Positions 52,112-60,455 of a stretch of 64,000 bases of DNA are shown piece by piece (within the stretch, counting starts at the first letter, position 1; each line of letters opens with the position of its first letter). Made by a program: the position numbers and the translations under genes. The notes beneath the pieces are model-generated. The model worked only from the letters and a program-made list of their open reading frames with translations, was not told the origin of the DNA and made no database searches. The DNA is from Tenacibaculum sp. SZ-18 (lineage in GTDB: Bacteria > Bacteroidota > Bacteroidia > Flavobacteriales > Flavobacteriaceae), in the NCBI RefSeq assembly GCF_002813915.1, contig NZ_CP019335.1:3579777-3643776 (forward strand), written 5' to 3'.

Positions 52112-52882
52112 ATGACTACAACAATAAGACCCAACGGGAGTTTATATACCAAAATTGATAATAAAGTAGCAACTATTGAATTTGGACATCCAGCAAGCAA
52201 TTCATTTCCAAGTGAATTATTAGATAGATTAGCTAAAGAGTTTGATAAACTCTCTGATGATACTAACGTTTCAGTTATCGTTTTAAAATCTGAAGGAGAA
52301 CGTGCCTTTTGCGCTGGCGCTTCTTTTGATGAATTGGTAGCAATTGATAATTTAGAAGATGGGAAAGCTTTCTTTTCTGGTTTTGCTAATGTTATCAACG
52401 CGATGCGCAAATGTTCAAAATTAGTAATTGGTCGTATCCAAGGAAAAGTTGTAGGAGGCGGTGTTGGTTTAGCTGGTGCTTGTGATTATGTTTTAGCAAC
52501 AGAAGCGGCTTCCATTAAACTTTCAGAATTAACTATTGGAATTGGACCTTTTGTAATTGCTCCTGCTGTAGAACGTAAAGTTGGTGTTAGCGGATTAGCA
52601 GAATTAACATTAGACGCCACGAACTGGAAAAATGCATATTGGGCAAAAGATAAAGGATTATATGCACGTGTATTTGAGTCAATTTCTGAATTAGATACAG
52701 AAGTAGAATTATTGGCTGCAAAGTTAGCTTCCTATAACCCTGAAGCTTTAGATGAAATGAAAAGAGCTTTGTGGTTAGGTACGGAACATTGGGATACTTT
52801 ACTAATTGATCGAGCAGAAACTTCTGGTAAGCTAGTACTTTCTAATTTCACTAAAAATGCCTTAGCAAAATTTAAAAAGTGA
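52112..52882 (+). CDS. Enoyl-CoA hydratase/isomerase family protein
   Basis: 256 residues, crotonase fold. The oxyanion-hole segments are ERAFCAGASFDELVA and GRIQGKVVGGGVGLAGACDY, and the active-site stretch is LATEAASIKLSELTIGIGPF. In place of the standard first catalytic Glu (near residue 110) there is GGGVGLAGACD, so hydratase activity is uncertain, while a Glu in SELTIGIGP is kept. Probably methylglutaconyl-CoA hydratase-like or a related acyl-CoA enzyme. The next gene overlaps its stop by 4 bp. Confidence 0.87.
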   Translation: MTTTIRPNGSLYTKIDNKVATIEFGHPASNSFPSELLDRLAKEFDKLSDDTNVSVIVLKSEGERAFCAGASFDELVAIDNLEDGKAFFSGFANVINAMRKCSKLVIGRIQGKVVGGGVGLAGACDYVLATEAASIKLSELTIGIGPFVIAPAVERKVGVSGLAELTLDATNWKNAYWAKDKGLYARVFESISELDTEVELLAAKLASYNPEALDEMKRALWLGTEHWDTLLIDRAETSGKLVLSNFTKNALAKFKK

Positions 52883-53331
52883 TTTCCTTAATTCGAACAA
52901 ATTCTAAGAATAAAGACTTTATTGAGTTGGTAAAACAACTTGATGCTTATTTAGCTATCACTGATGGTGATGATCATGACTTCTACAATCAATATAATGG
53001 AATAGACAATATTAAATATGTTATCATTGGCTATATCGATTCTATTCCTGTTGCTTGCGGTGCAATGAAACAATTTGATACTCAAACGATGGAAATTAAA
53101 AGAATGTTTACCTCAAAAAAATCTAGAGGTAAAGGAATGGCATCAAAAATTTTGATTGAACTTGAAAAATGGGCAAAAGAATTATCTTTCGAAAGGTGTA
53201 TTTTAGAAACAGGTATTCGACAAGTGGAAGCCGTTCATTTATATAAAAAAAACAACTATACTTTAACTCAAAATTATGGTCAATATCACGGTTTGGTAGA
53301 AAGCCTTTGTTTTGAAAAAAAATTATATTAA
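52879..53331 (+). CDS. GNAT-family N-acetyltransferase
   Basis: 150 residues, GTG start overlapping the preceding stop by 4 bp (GTGA), hence coupled. The signature is IKRMFTSKKSRGKGMASKIL, followed by ERCILETGIRQVEAVHLYKK. ITDGDDHDFYNQYNGIDNI near the start is typical of small flavobacterial members of this family. Substrate unknown. Confidence 0.87.
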   Translation: MISLIRTNSKNKDFIELVKQLDAYLAITDGDDHDFYNQYNGIDNIKYVIIGYIDSIPVACGAMKQFDTQTMEIKRMFTSKKSRGKGMASKILIELEKWAKELSFERCILETGIRQVEAVHLYKKNNYTLTQNYGQYHGLVESLCFEKKLY

Positions 53332-53332
53332 A

Positions 53333-53413
53333 ATGGATCAATATTTATTTCTTGTATTAGCGGTAGGTTTAGTAGTTGTATATTTTTACAATAAAATGCG
53401 AAATAAACGCTAA
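53333..53413 (+). CDS. 26-residue single-span membrane peptide
   Basis: Starts MDQYLFLVLAVGLVVVYFYN and ends KMRNKR. One membrane helix with a positively charged C-terminus. It begins one base after the stop of the GNAT gene and may be co-translated. Small orphan frames of this sort are common, so it is uncertain whether it is expressed. Confidence 0.45.
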   Translation: MDQYLFLVLAVGLVVVYFYNKMRNKR

Positions 53414-53576
53414 AATTCCTATTTGTAAGATCGTCGGGTTTTATACAAACAATGCTCCAATGGTATATCTATAAAGTGTTGATTTTAAAAATATTGGAAG
53501 ATGAATTTTTTTTAATCCAATTATTTAAAGATGATTGTGCTCTGTATTACTATTTTATATAATTTTGCACACTATT

Positions 53577-54026
53577 ATGAGGACAATTAGAGTTACAAAA
53601 CAGTTCACTTTTGAAACAGCACACGCACTGTACGGTTACGATGGAAAATGTAAGAATATTCATGGACATAGTTATAAATTATCAGTAACTGTAATTGGAA
53701 CACCAATAAATGACCCAAACAACGTTAAGTACGGGATGGTTATTGATTTTGGTGATTTAAAAAAGATTGTAAATAAAGAAGTTGTTGATATTTTTGATCA
53801 TGCAACAATTTTGAATAAGAATACTCCACATTTAGATTTGGCGAATCATTTACTTGAACTCGGTCATAATATTATTTTAGTAGATTATCAACCATCGAGT
53901 GAAATGATGATTTTAGATTTTGCAGGAAAAATCAAAGCACAACTACCAGAAGGTCTTACTTTACATTCTTTAAAACTACAAGAAACTGAGACCTGCTACG
54001 CGGAGTGGTTTGCTAGCGATAATTAA
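53577..54026 (+). CDS. queD: 6-carboxytetrahydropterin synthase / PTPS family
   Basis: 149 residues from MRTIRVTKQFTFETAHALYG. Zinc ligands are FETAH and the two His of CKNIHGHSY; the catalytic Cys precedes them (GKCKNIHGH), which is the QueD pattern. VIDFGDLKKIVNKEV and FDHATILNKNTP are family segments, and LKLQETETCYAEWF near the end holds the substrate Glu. It converts dihydroneopterin triphosphate to 6-carboxytetrahydropterin for queuosine. The ATG at 53535 would add 14 hydrophobic residues and is not used. Confidence 0.92.
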   Translation: MRTIRVTKQFTFETAHALYGYDGKCKNIHGHSYKLSVTVIGTPINDPNNVKYGMVIDFGDLKKIVNKEVVDIFDHATILNKNTPHLDLANHLLELGHNIILVDYQPSSEMMILDFAGKIKAQLPEGLTLHSLKLQETETCYAEWFASDN

Positions 54027-54031
54027 ATATT

Positions 54032-54877
54032 TTATCCTCGGTTTTTGTTATTTCTAATTCTATAAGTTTTAAGGATGTTTATCATTTCCTTATAGTTTAC
54101 ATTTAACTCTTTGAGATTAATTTTTACTTCGTTCTCTTGATCATAATAATAAACCAAATATACTTCTAGTTTAGACTCTTTAAAATATTCCTTAATAACA
54201 TCTTCTCCCTCAATCTGTGACCATTTTTTAAAACCTGATTTTTCCGTTGTAACTCCACTCGCATCAATTTCAATGATTGGTTCATTACTAGTAATTTTTT
54301 TCCAGGTCTTGAGGAAATCTCGGAAAACAATAATTAATGTAAGTAAAGCTCCTATTACATATTTTATATCATCATTCTTATAAAGAATAAAATAAAATGC
54401 AAGAAGAAATATTAGTATTGTACTAACAATTTCTATTGGATTACTACAACGTGAATAATAAATCTTTGTTTTTTTTGGGAGTAAATAATCTTCTCTGAAT
54501 TGATCTTCTTTCTCAAACTTTCTAAAGGTTCTCTCTAAATCAATTTTATCTTGTTTACTTCTAATTTCTGTTTTCTCAAACCAATTACCATCTTCCCATA
54601 GTAACTTTTCCTCTATAGCTCGTTTTTTTAAATCATGTACATTTCTTACGTTTTCAAAAGCCCAAATTCTCCATTTGGTAATCATAAAACTCCATATAAA
54701 CCATGCTAAACCAAAACCAGCAATTATACTTATCGGAATAGACCAAATAGGTACAATGTTTAAACTAAAAAAATAGTATGTCAATAAAGGTGTCCCTAAA
54801 ATAAAGCATAACACAGGCAAATTGACAATTACATGACCAATTAATAAGGCTCTATTAACTGAAATACCAATTTTCAT
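54032..54877 (-). CDS. Membrane protein of unknown function
   Basis: 281 residues with two pairs of membrane helices (VIVNLPVLCFILGTPLLTYYFF, IPISIIAGFGLAWFIWSF; IVSTILIFLLAFYFILY, VIGALLTLIIVF) separated by a charged cytoplasmic segment (LKKRAIEEKLLWEDGNWFEK). The C-terminal domain (EIDASGVTTEKSGFKKWSQI, then EVYLVYYYDQENEVKINL) looks like a small PH-like sheet as in YcxB-type proteins. No function known. Nine bases separate it from pth. Confidence 0.65.
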   Translation of the reverse strand: MKIGISVNRALLIGHVIVNLPVLCFILGTPLLTYYFFSLNIVPIWSIPISIIAGFGLAWFIWSFMITKWRIWAFENVRNVHDLKKRAIEEKLLWEDGNWFEKTEIRSKQDKIDLERTFRKFEKEDQFREDYLLPKKTKIYYSRCSNPIEIVSTILIFLLAFYFILYKNDDIKYVIGALLTLIIVFRDFLKTWKKITSNEPIIEIDASGVTTEKSGFKKWSQIEGEDVIKEYFKESKLEVYLVYYYDQENEVKINLKELNVNYKEMINILKTYRIRNNKNRG

Positions 54878-54886
54878 AGCATAATC

Positions 54887-55516
54887 TTACTTTCCGTTAA
54901 AAGTATTCATTGTATTTGCCAATCCTGCATTAACAAATGACTCTACGACTTTTATACTTGTCGGAATTCTTTCAATTAGAGTACTTTCCTCTTCATCACT
55001 CCACTTTCCTAGTACAAAATCAACCTGACCTCCTTTACGATAGTCAGAGCCTACTCCAAATCTAAAACGTGGATAAGAACCAGTATTTAGTTTCTCTTGA
55101 ATATCTTTTAATCCATTATGTCCTCCTGCACTTCCTCTTCCTTTTAAACGAATTTTTCCAAAATCAATATTAAGATCGTCGGTAATAATCAAAACGTTAT
55201 CTATCAAAATATTTTCTTTTTTCATCCAATATAAAACTGCTTTTCCACTCAAATTCATAAAAGTATTTGGTTTTAATACAAATACTGTTTTACCTTTAAT
55301 TTTAATTTTTGCTAAATCGCCTAATTTTTCCGTGGTAAAAGATTCTTCATAGTCTTTAACTAAAGCATCTACAATCTTAAAACCTATATTATGACGTGTA
55401 CTGTTATATTTTTCTCCAATATTGCCTAATCCAACTACTAAAAACTTTTTCATGATCTCCTCTTGTGTTTCCTTTTTACTTTTGAATAGTTTTTCTAAAA
55501 ATGAAAGAATACCCAT
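54887..55516 (-). CDS. pth: Peptidyl-tRNA hydrolase
   Basis: 209 residues. Core motifs: MKKFLVVGLGNIGEKYNSTR, the catalytic His in RHNIGFKIVD, LKPNTFMNLSGKAVLYW, DDLNIDFGKIRLKGRGSAGG and HNGLKDIQEKL. It frees tRNA from peptidyl-tRNA dropped by ribosomes. An N-terminal extension of 21 residues (MGILSFLEKLFKSKKETQEE) precedes the standard start at 55453; homologues in Flavobacteriaceae often carry such an extension, so both starts are open. Confidence 0.94.
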   Translation of the reverse strand: MGILSFLEKLFKSKKETQEEIMKKFLVVGLGNIGEKYNSTRHNIGFKIVDALVKDYEESFTTEKLGDLAKIKIKGKTVFVLKPNTFMNLSGKAVLYWMKKENILIDNVLIITDDLNIDFGKIRLKGRGSAGGHNGLKDIQEKLNTGSYPRFRFGVGSDYRKGGQVDFVLGKWSDEEESTLIERIPTSIKVVESFVNAGLANTMNTFNGK

Positions 55517-55717
55517 AATATTTAAATAAGATGTAAAATTAACTCAAAAAGTTTTACTGAGTAACTACCTGAATGGATTTAAAGGTATTAACAAATATTA
55601 ATTAACCTATTTTGATTTATAATCAACTAGCAATTAATACCTTTCGTCGATATTAAACAGAATAATCATAAAATGATTTATAACTTACACCTAGACCATA
55701 AATTTCATTTAGATATT

Positions 55718-55786
55718 CGTTTATAGTTCGGGGGGACTGTGAACATAAAAAAATAGAGTCATCTAACGGTGACTCTATTTTTTATA
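55718..55786 (+). ncRNA. Small RNA, G-loop family, copy 1
   Basis: GTTTATAGTTCGGGGGGACT (55719-55738), closed by GTGAAC so that GTTC/GAAC pairs around a G-rich loop, is followed by a terminator hairpin (AATAGAGTC / GACTCTATT, 55752-55780) and a T run. The first 28 bases are identical to copy 3 while the terminators differ, so the G-loop hairpin is the conserved part. The start of the transcript is uncertain. Confidence 0.6.
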
Positions 55787-55906
55787 TTGATAAAACCTAT
55801 ACTAAATTAAAACTTCCTTTTTCTGTATTAAACATCACAAAATTCCAAATTATCATTAGAAAACTACACTTCGGCTGAAACCTCAATTAGAATAAGTAAG
55901 TCTTAG

Positions 55907-56010
55907 TATCTTTGAAGTGTAAGTATAGTAACTTTTTTTGTTTACAGTCAAGGGGGCTTTGAGCAATAGGAAAGGAGTCAATGATAAAATTGATTCCTTT
56001 TTTTTATTGT
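55907..56010 (+). ncRNA. Small RNA, G-loop family, copy 2, with promoter
   Basis: -7 box TATCTTTG at 55907-55914, transcript from about 55921. The hairpin GTTTACAGTCAAGGGGGCTT (55940-55959) closed by TGAGC is a variant of copies 1 and 3 in which the stem is TCAA/TTGA instead of GTTC/GAAC: paired change in both arms with the G-run kept. A terminator (AAGGAGTCAAT / ATTGATTCCTT) and T run follow. Confidence 0.65.
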
Positions 56011-56207
56011 TTTATTCACATATTTACGATCACTTAATACCGTTAATCTACATAAATAGAAACTTTAGATGAAATAACTGCTTATTAACCATTGTTAATT
56101 ACTAAACTGCCTTTAAAACCAAGCGATTCATCGATAAAAATAAAAATCAACTGAAATCCATCATATCTTTACAGCATAGGTAATGTAATTAAGTTTTAAA
56201 AATATAA

Positions 56208-56272
56208 TCGTTTATAGTTCGGGGGGACTGTGAACATTTAAAAGAGCCACAATTATGTGGCTCTTTTATTTT
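56208..56272 (+). ncRNA. Small RNA, G-loop family, copy 3
   Basis: CGTTTATAGTTCGGGGGGAC then TGTGAACAT as in copy 1, and its own terminator AAAAGAGCCACA / TGTGGCTCTTTT (56240-56268). A possible -7 box TATCTTTA lies at about 56164-56171. Confidence 0.6.
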
Positions 56273-56279
56273 TATACTA

Positions 56280-57060
56280 ATAGATTGTAGATAATCACAA
56301 AACTGAGTAAGACAAATCTTTCCGTTACAATGATACATTATCAAATGGCATTCAATCTTTACATGATGTGCATTCTACATTTACTTTTTGTTTTCTTGTT
56401 TTATTTTAGCATGTATATTTTAAAGGTTCAAATAACAAAAATACTTTTAAAATTATGCTTCCAATGAAAATTTAATGAGAAGAAACATTATATCTTATTT
56501 GCAGAAGGTATGATAATATTAGCTTGTCTATTTGTTTATAATTTGAAAGAAGATAGGATATATTATTTTAGTTATGATAATAACAGACCAGCAATTTTAA
56601 GGTTATTTTATGGTATGAATTAAGAGGTTATTACTTAAGGATAATAATACCTAAAAAGAATGGTTATAAATCTCACGCAAAACAGATAGACAAATACCTA
56701 ATATATTCTTCACTATAAAAATTAAAAAGGAAGATATAATCAAAAGATTTATGGCTGATTTCAAAAATTATATTAGAAAATAATTTGCTATGGAAAAATT
56801 TTATAATCAGAATTACATCCTTACTTCAAGAAGACAAAACTATCGCTATATTTTATGAGGAGAAAATAACCTATGTATTTCTAAAAAGTACTCTTTTGAC
56901 AATCGAGATAAAAATATTGAAGAAAGTTTGAAGAGGTGATTCTTTCTTTCAAAAAGTGTGGGTGGATTTGTTTCAAAATTAATTCAATGTCTCAAAGAAA
57001 ATTCTAATGTAATTTTATTAAATATTAGAAGTAAAAGTTATAAAATCGTTATTGCTTAAA
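56280..57060. other. Gene-poor stretch
   Basis: About 780 bases of very AT-rich sequence without a credible gene. The longest frame noted (56510-56623, 37 codons) has no recognisable motif and is interrupted by stops on both sides. The stretch may be a decayed gene; no parent could be named. Confidence 0.4.
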
Positions 57061-57068
57061 AAACAAAA

Positions 57069-57099
57069 AACAGGACTCCTAAAAATAGAAATCCTGTAA
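57069..57099 (-). terminator. Terminator of the aldehyde dehydrogenase gene
   Basis: Hairpin CAGGA(C)T / A(A)TCCTG with an A-run on the plus strand's left side (T run on the minus strand), 24 bp after the stop. Confidence 0.7.
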
Positions 57100-57122
57100 A
57101 TCTTTATATAAAAACACGAATC

Positions 57123-58664
57123 TTATAAATCAAATTTAATTCCTTGTGCTAAAGGTAATTCAGTTGTATAGTTAATTGTATTTGTTTGACGACGCATATA
57201 AATTTTCCAAGCATCAGATCCTGATTCTCTACCACCACCAGTTTCTTTTTCACCTCCAAAGGCTCCACCAATTTCAGCACCAGAAGTTCCGATATTTACA
57301 TTAGCAATACCACAATCAGATCCTGCGTGAGATAAGAATCGCTCCGCTTCACGTAAATTATTTGTCATAATAGCAGAAGATAATCCTTGAGCAACTCCAT
57401 TTTGTAAAGCAATTGCATTTTCAACTTCTCCTGTATATTTTAATAAATATAATACTGGTGCAAACGTTTCGTGTTGAACGATGTCATAGTGGTTTCCAGC
57501 TTCTGCAATTGCAGGCTTTACATAACATCCGCTTTCGTATCCTTCTCCTTCTAAAACTCCACCTTCAACAATAATATTTCCACCTTCTTCAACAACCTTT
57601 TCTAATGCATCTTTATACATTTCAACAGCTTGTGTATCGATTAATGGACCCACGTGATTGTTTTCGTCTAATGGATTTCCAATACGTAATTGCTTATAAG
57701 CATCAACTAAAGCATTTTTTACTTTATCGTACATAGATTCGTGGACGATTAATCTACGTGTAGAAGTACAACGTTGACCAGCAGTTCCTACTGCACCGAA
57801 TACAGCACCGATAACAGTCATTTTAATATCAGCATCTGGAGTTACAATAATTGCGTTGTTTCCTCCTAACTCTAATAAACTTTTACCTAAACGACCAGCA
57901 ACTTCTTTCGCTACAATTTTACCCATACGAGTAGAACCTGTTGCAGATACTAAAGGAACTCTTGTATCTTTAGAAATGTACTCACCCACTTGGTAATCTC
58001 CATTTACTAAACAAGAAATTCCTTCTGGTAAATCATTTTCTTTTAATACCTCTGCAATAATATTTTGACAAGCTACACCACATAAAGGAGTTTTCTCAGA
58101 TGGTTTCCAAACACAAACATCTCCACAAATCCAAGCTAAAGCTGTATTCCATGACCATACAGCAACAGGGAAATTAAATGCAGAAATAATTCCTACTACT
58201 CCTAATGGGTGATATTGTTCATACATTCTGTGACCTGGTCTTTCAGAGTGCATTGTTAAACCGTGTAATTGACGTGATAAACCAACAGCAAAATCACAGA
58301 TATCAATCATTTCTTGAACCTCACCTAAACCTTCTTGGTAACTCTTTCCCATTTCATAAGAAACTAATTTACCTAAAGCTTCTTTCTTCTCTCTCAATTT
58401 TTCACCAAACTGACGTACAATTTCTCCTCTTTGTGGAGCTGGTAAAACTCTCCAAGATTTAAAAGCTTCTGTAGCCGATTTCATTACGTTTTCGTAATCT
58501 TCTTTTGTAGATGCCTTTACTTTTCCTATTAGTTTACCATCAACTGGTGAATAACTTTCAATAATTTCTCCATTTGAAAACCAGTCTAACCCTGTTGATG
58601 TTCCTTCGTTTATTTCTTTTAACCCAAGGGTTTGTAATGCTTCTTGAATACCAAAATCTGCCAT
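57123..58664 (-). CDS. amaB: Alpha-aminoadipic semialdehyde dehydrogenase (ALDH7-type)
   Basis: 513 residues from MADFGIQEALQTLGLKEIN. NAD-binding and catalytic motifs: IISAFNFPVAVWSWNTALAW, LLELGGNNAIIVTPDADIK with the general-base Glu, GTAGQRCTSTRRLIVHESMY with the nucleophilic Cys, and GGAFGGEKETGGGRESGSDA. This is the ALDH7A1/AmaB subfamily, oxidising aminoadipate semialdehyde in lysine breakdown. With gcdH at 31553 it suggests that the organism degrades lysine. The upstream in-frame ATG at 58703 adds 13 residues and is not needed. Confidence 0.93.
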   Translation of the reverse strand: MADFGIQEALQTLGLKEINEGTSTGLDWFSNGEIIESYSPVDGKLIGKVKASTKEDYENVMKSATEAFKSWRVLPAPQRGEIVRQFGEKLREKKEALGKLVSYEMGKSYQEGLGEVQEMIDICDFAVGLSRQLHGLTMHSERPGHRMYEQYHPLGVVGIISAFNFPVAVWSWNTALAWICGDVCVWKPSEKTPLCGVACQNIIAEVLKENDLPEGISCLVNGDYQVGEYISKDTRVPLVSATGSTRMGKIVAKEVAGRLGKSLLELGGNNAIIVTPDADIKMTVIGAVFGAVGTAGQRCTSTRRLIVHESMYDKVKNALVDAYKQLRIGNPLDENNHVGPLIDTQAVEMYKDALEKVVEEGGNIIVEGGVLEGEGYESGCYVKPAIAEAGNHYDIVQHETFAPVLYLLKYTGEVENAIALQNGVAQGLSSAIMTNNLREAERFLSHAGSDCGIANVNIGTSGAEIGGAFGGEKETGGGRESGSDAWKIYMRRQTNTINYTTELPLAQGIKFDL

Positions 58665-58771
58665 TTTGTATTTACGTTTTAGTTGTTTAAATTGAAAAGT
58701 CAAATTTACAAATATTTCTAAATTAATAAATTAAACAAAACATTAGTTTTTTGTTTGAAATCAAACTTTTT

Positions 58772-59821
58772 ATGAAAACATTTTTTTCAACACTATTTGC
58801 AGTGTCTGTATTACTTGTTAACTGTACAAATCCTATTGAACAAAAATCCGATAAACCTCAGAAAACAAACGAATTTGCTTTAGTAGTTCATGGTGGAGCT
58901 GGTACAATTTTAAAGAAAAATATGACTCCAGAAAAGGAAAAAGCTTATAAAGAAAAACTGGAAGAAGCCATTAAAGTTGGATATAATATTCTTAAAAACG
59001 GGGGAAAAAGCATCGATGCTGTAGAACAAACTATTCACATTCTAGAAAACTCTCCTCTATTTAATGCCGGAAAAGGTGCCGTTTTTACTCATGAAGAAAA
59101 CAATGAACTGGACGCTTCTATTATGACTGGGAATGATTTAAATGCTGGATCTGTAGCAGGTGTTACCGATATTAAAAATCCGATTACTCTTGCCAGAAAA
59201 GTAATGGAAAACTCTGAACATGTAATGCTATCTGGAAAAGGAGCTTCAATATTCGCAAAAGAACAAGGTGTTGAAATTGTTGATCCAAAATACTTTTTTA
59301 CCGAAAACCGATTTAACTCATTACAAAGAATAAAAGAAAAAATGAAGGCTGAGTTAGATCACGATGGAAAATCAGCTTTCTATGATCCTTTAATAAAAGA
59401 TTCTAAATTTGGAACTGTTGGTTGTGTTGCTTTGGATAAAAATGGAAATATCACCGCAGGAACTTCAACTGGAGGAATGACAAATAAACGTTGGAATAGA
59501 ATTGGAGATGCTCCTATTATTGGTTCAGGAACTTATGCAAATAATGCCACATGTGGAGTTTCTTCAACTGGTTGGGGAGAGTATTTTATCAGAGCTCAAG
59601 TTGCGCATGATATTTCTGCATTAATGGATTATAAAGGACTTTCTTTAAAAGATGCAGCGAAAGAGGTAATCCAAAATAAACTCACCAAACTTGGTGGAAC
59701 AGGTGGAATTATTGCTGTTGATAAAAACGGAAATATGGTTTTTGAATTTAACACAGCTGGAATGTATCGAGCTTCAATGAACGATAAAGGAGAGGCAGAG
59801 ATAAAAATATATAAAGACTAA
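58772..59821 (+). CDS. Isoaspartyl peptidase / L-asparaginase (Ntn-hydrolase), lipoprotein
   Basis: 349 residues from MKTFFSTLFAVSVLLVNCTN, a lipoprotein signal. The Ntn core has LVVHGGAGTILKKNMTPEKE, NAGKGAVFTHEENNELDASI and the cleavage site and nucleophile Thr in KFGTVGCVALDKNGNITAGTSTGG; RIGDAPIIGSGTYAN follows. It self-cleaves before the Thr into two chains and hydrolyses isoaspartyl dipeptides or asparagine, here outside the cytoplasm. The ATG at 58751 adds seven residues before the signal. Confidence 0.92.
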   Translation: MKTFFSTLFAVSVLLVNCTNPIEQKSDKPQKTNEFALVVHGGAGTILKKNMTPEKEKAYKEKLEEAIKVGYNILKNGGKSIDAVEQTIHILENSPLFNAGKGAVFTHEENNELDASIMTGNDLNAGSVAGVTDIKNPITLARKVMENSEHVMLSGKGASIFAKEQGVEIVDPKYFFTENRFNSLQRIKEKMKAELDHDGKSAFYDPLIKDSKFGTVGCVALDKNGNITAGTSTGGMTNKRWNRIGDAPIIGSGTYANNATCGVSSTGWGEYFIRAQVAHDISALMDYKGLSLKDAAKEVIQNKLTKLGGTGGIIAVDKNGNMVFEFNTAGMYRASMNDKGEAEIKIYKD

Positions 59822-59848
59822 AATGCGATATTTTATTCCGAATAAAAT

Positions 59849-60379
59849 TTAGAACAATAAAAACTGGTCACGTGTCATTTTCCAAAGGTTTACTTTTTGT
59901 TCAAAATTTATAGATCCCGGAATAGTAACATACTCTTTAACAAACTCGAATCCTACTTTTTTTAGTGTCTTATTTGGCGCTAAATTTAACGCGTATGGCT
60001 GGCAAAATAGTGTTTCAATTTCTAAGTTTTTGAAATAAAACGGAAGTGACTTTTTAATCAAATTATTACCTAAACCTTTTTTTCGTTTTGATGTATCCCA
60101 AACATGTAAATGCATAAATGCTTCTTTTCCAAAAAGTATATTGTTTGCATTTGTATGACCAATTTGTACACCATTTTCTTCCCAGATTAATGCATAGGAT
60201 TTTTTCTCTTGTATAGGAGTTGTTATTTGCTGTTCAAGAATGGAATAGAATTAATTCCTACTAGGAAGTTTACTATTATCCGCACCCATTTTCAAAAAAT
60301 GTTCTTCACTTGAATTATACCAATAATCTAAAAGTAAATCAATATCTCTTGATTCAATTTCTCGTACACTTATTTCCAT
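59849..60379 (-). pseudogene. GNAT acetyltransferase gene with in-frame stop
   Basis: From the ATG at 60379 (MEISVREIESRDIDLLLDYW) the frame runs 42 codons, meets TAA at 60251-60253 (after KLPSRN), and then continues in the same frame (FYSILEQQITTPIQEKKSYA) to the acetyl-CoA motif TSKRKKGLGNNLIKKSL and a stop at 59849. One base change would repair it. A rescued 88-residue product from the internal ATG at 60115 would lack the front half. Either a recent pseudogene or a sequencing error. Confidence 0.82.
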
Positions 60380-60455
60380 AGCTCACTATTTAAAATCGTT
60401 GGAAAATTAAAATAAAAACTAACATTGAAACAAATTATTTAAAAAATAATTTTAT

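Noticed and set aside
56510..56623. 37-residue reading frame
   Set aside because: No motif, no clear promoter or leader, and very AT-rich surroundings in which such frames arise by chance.
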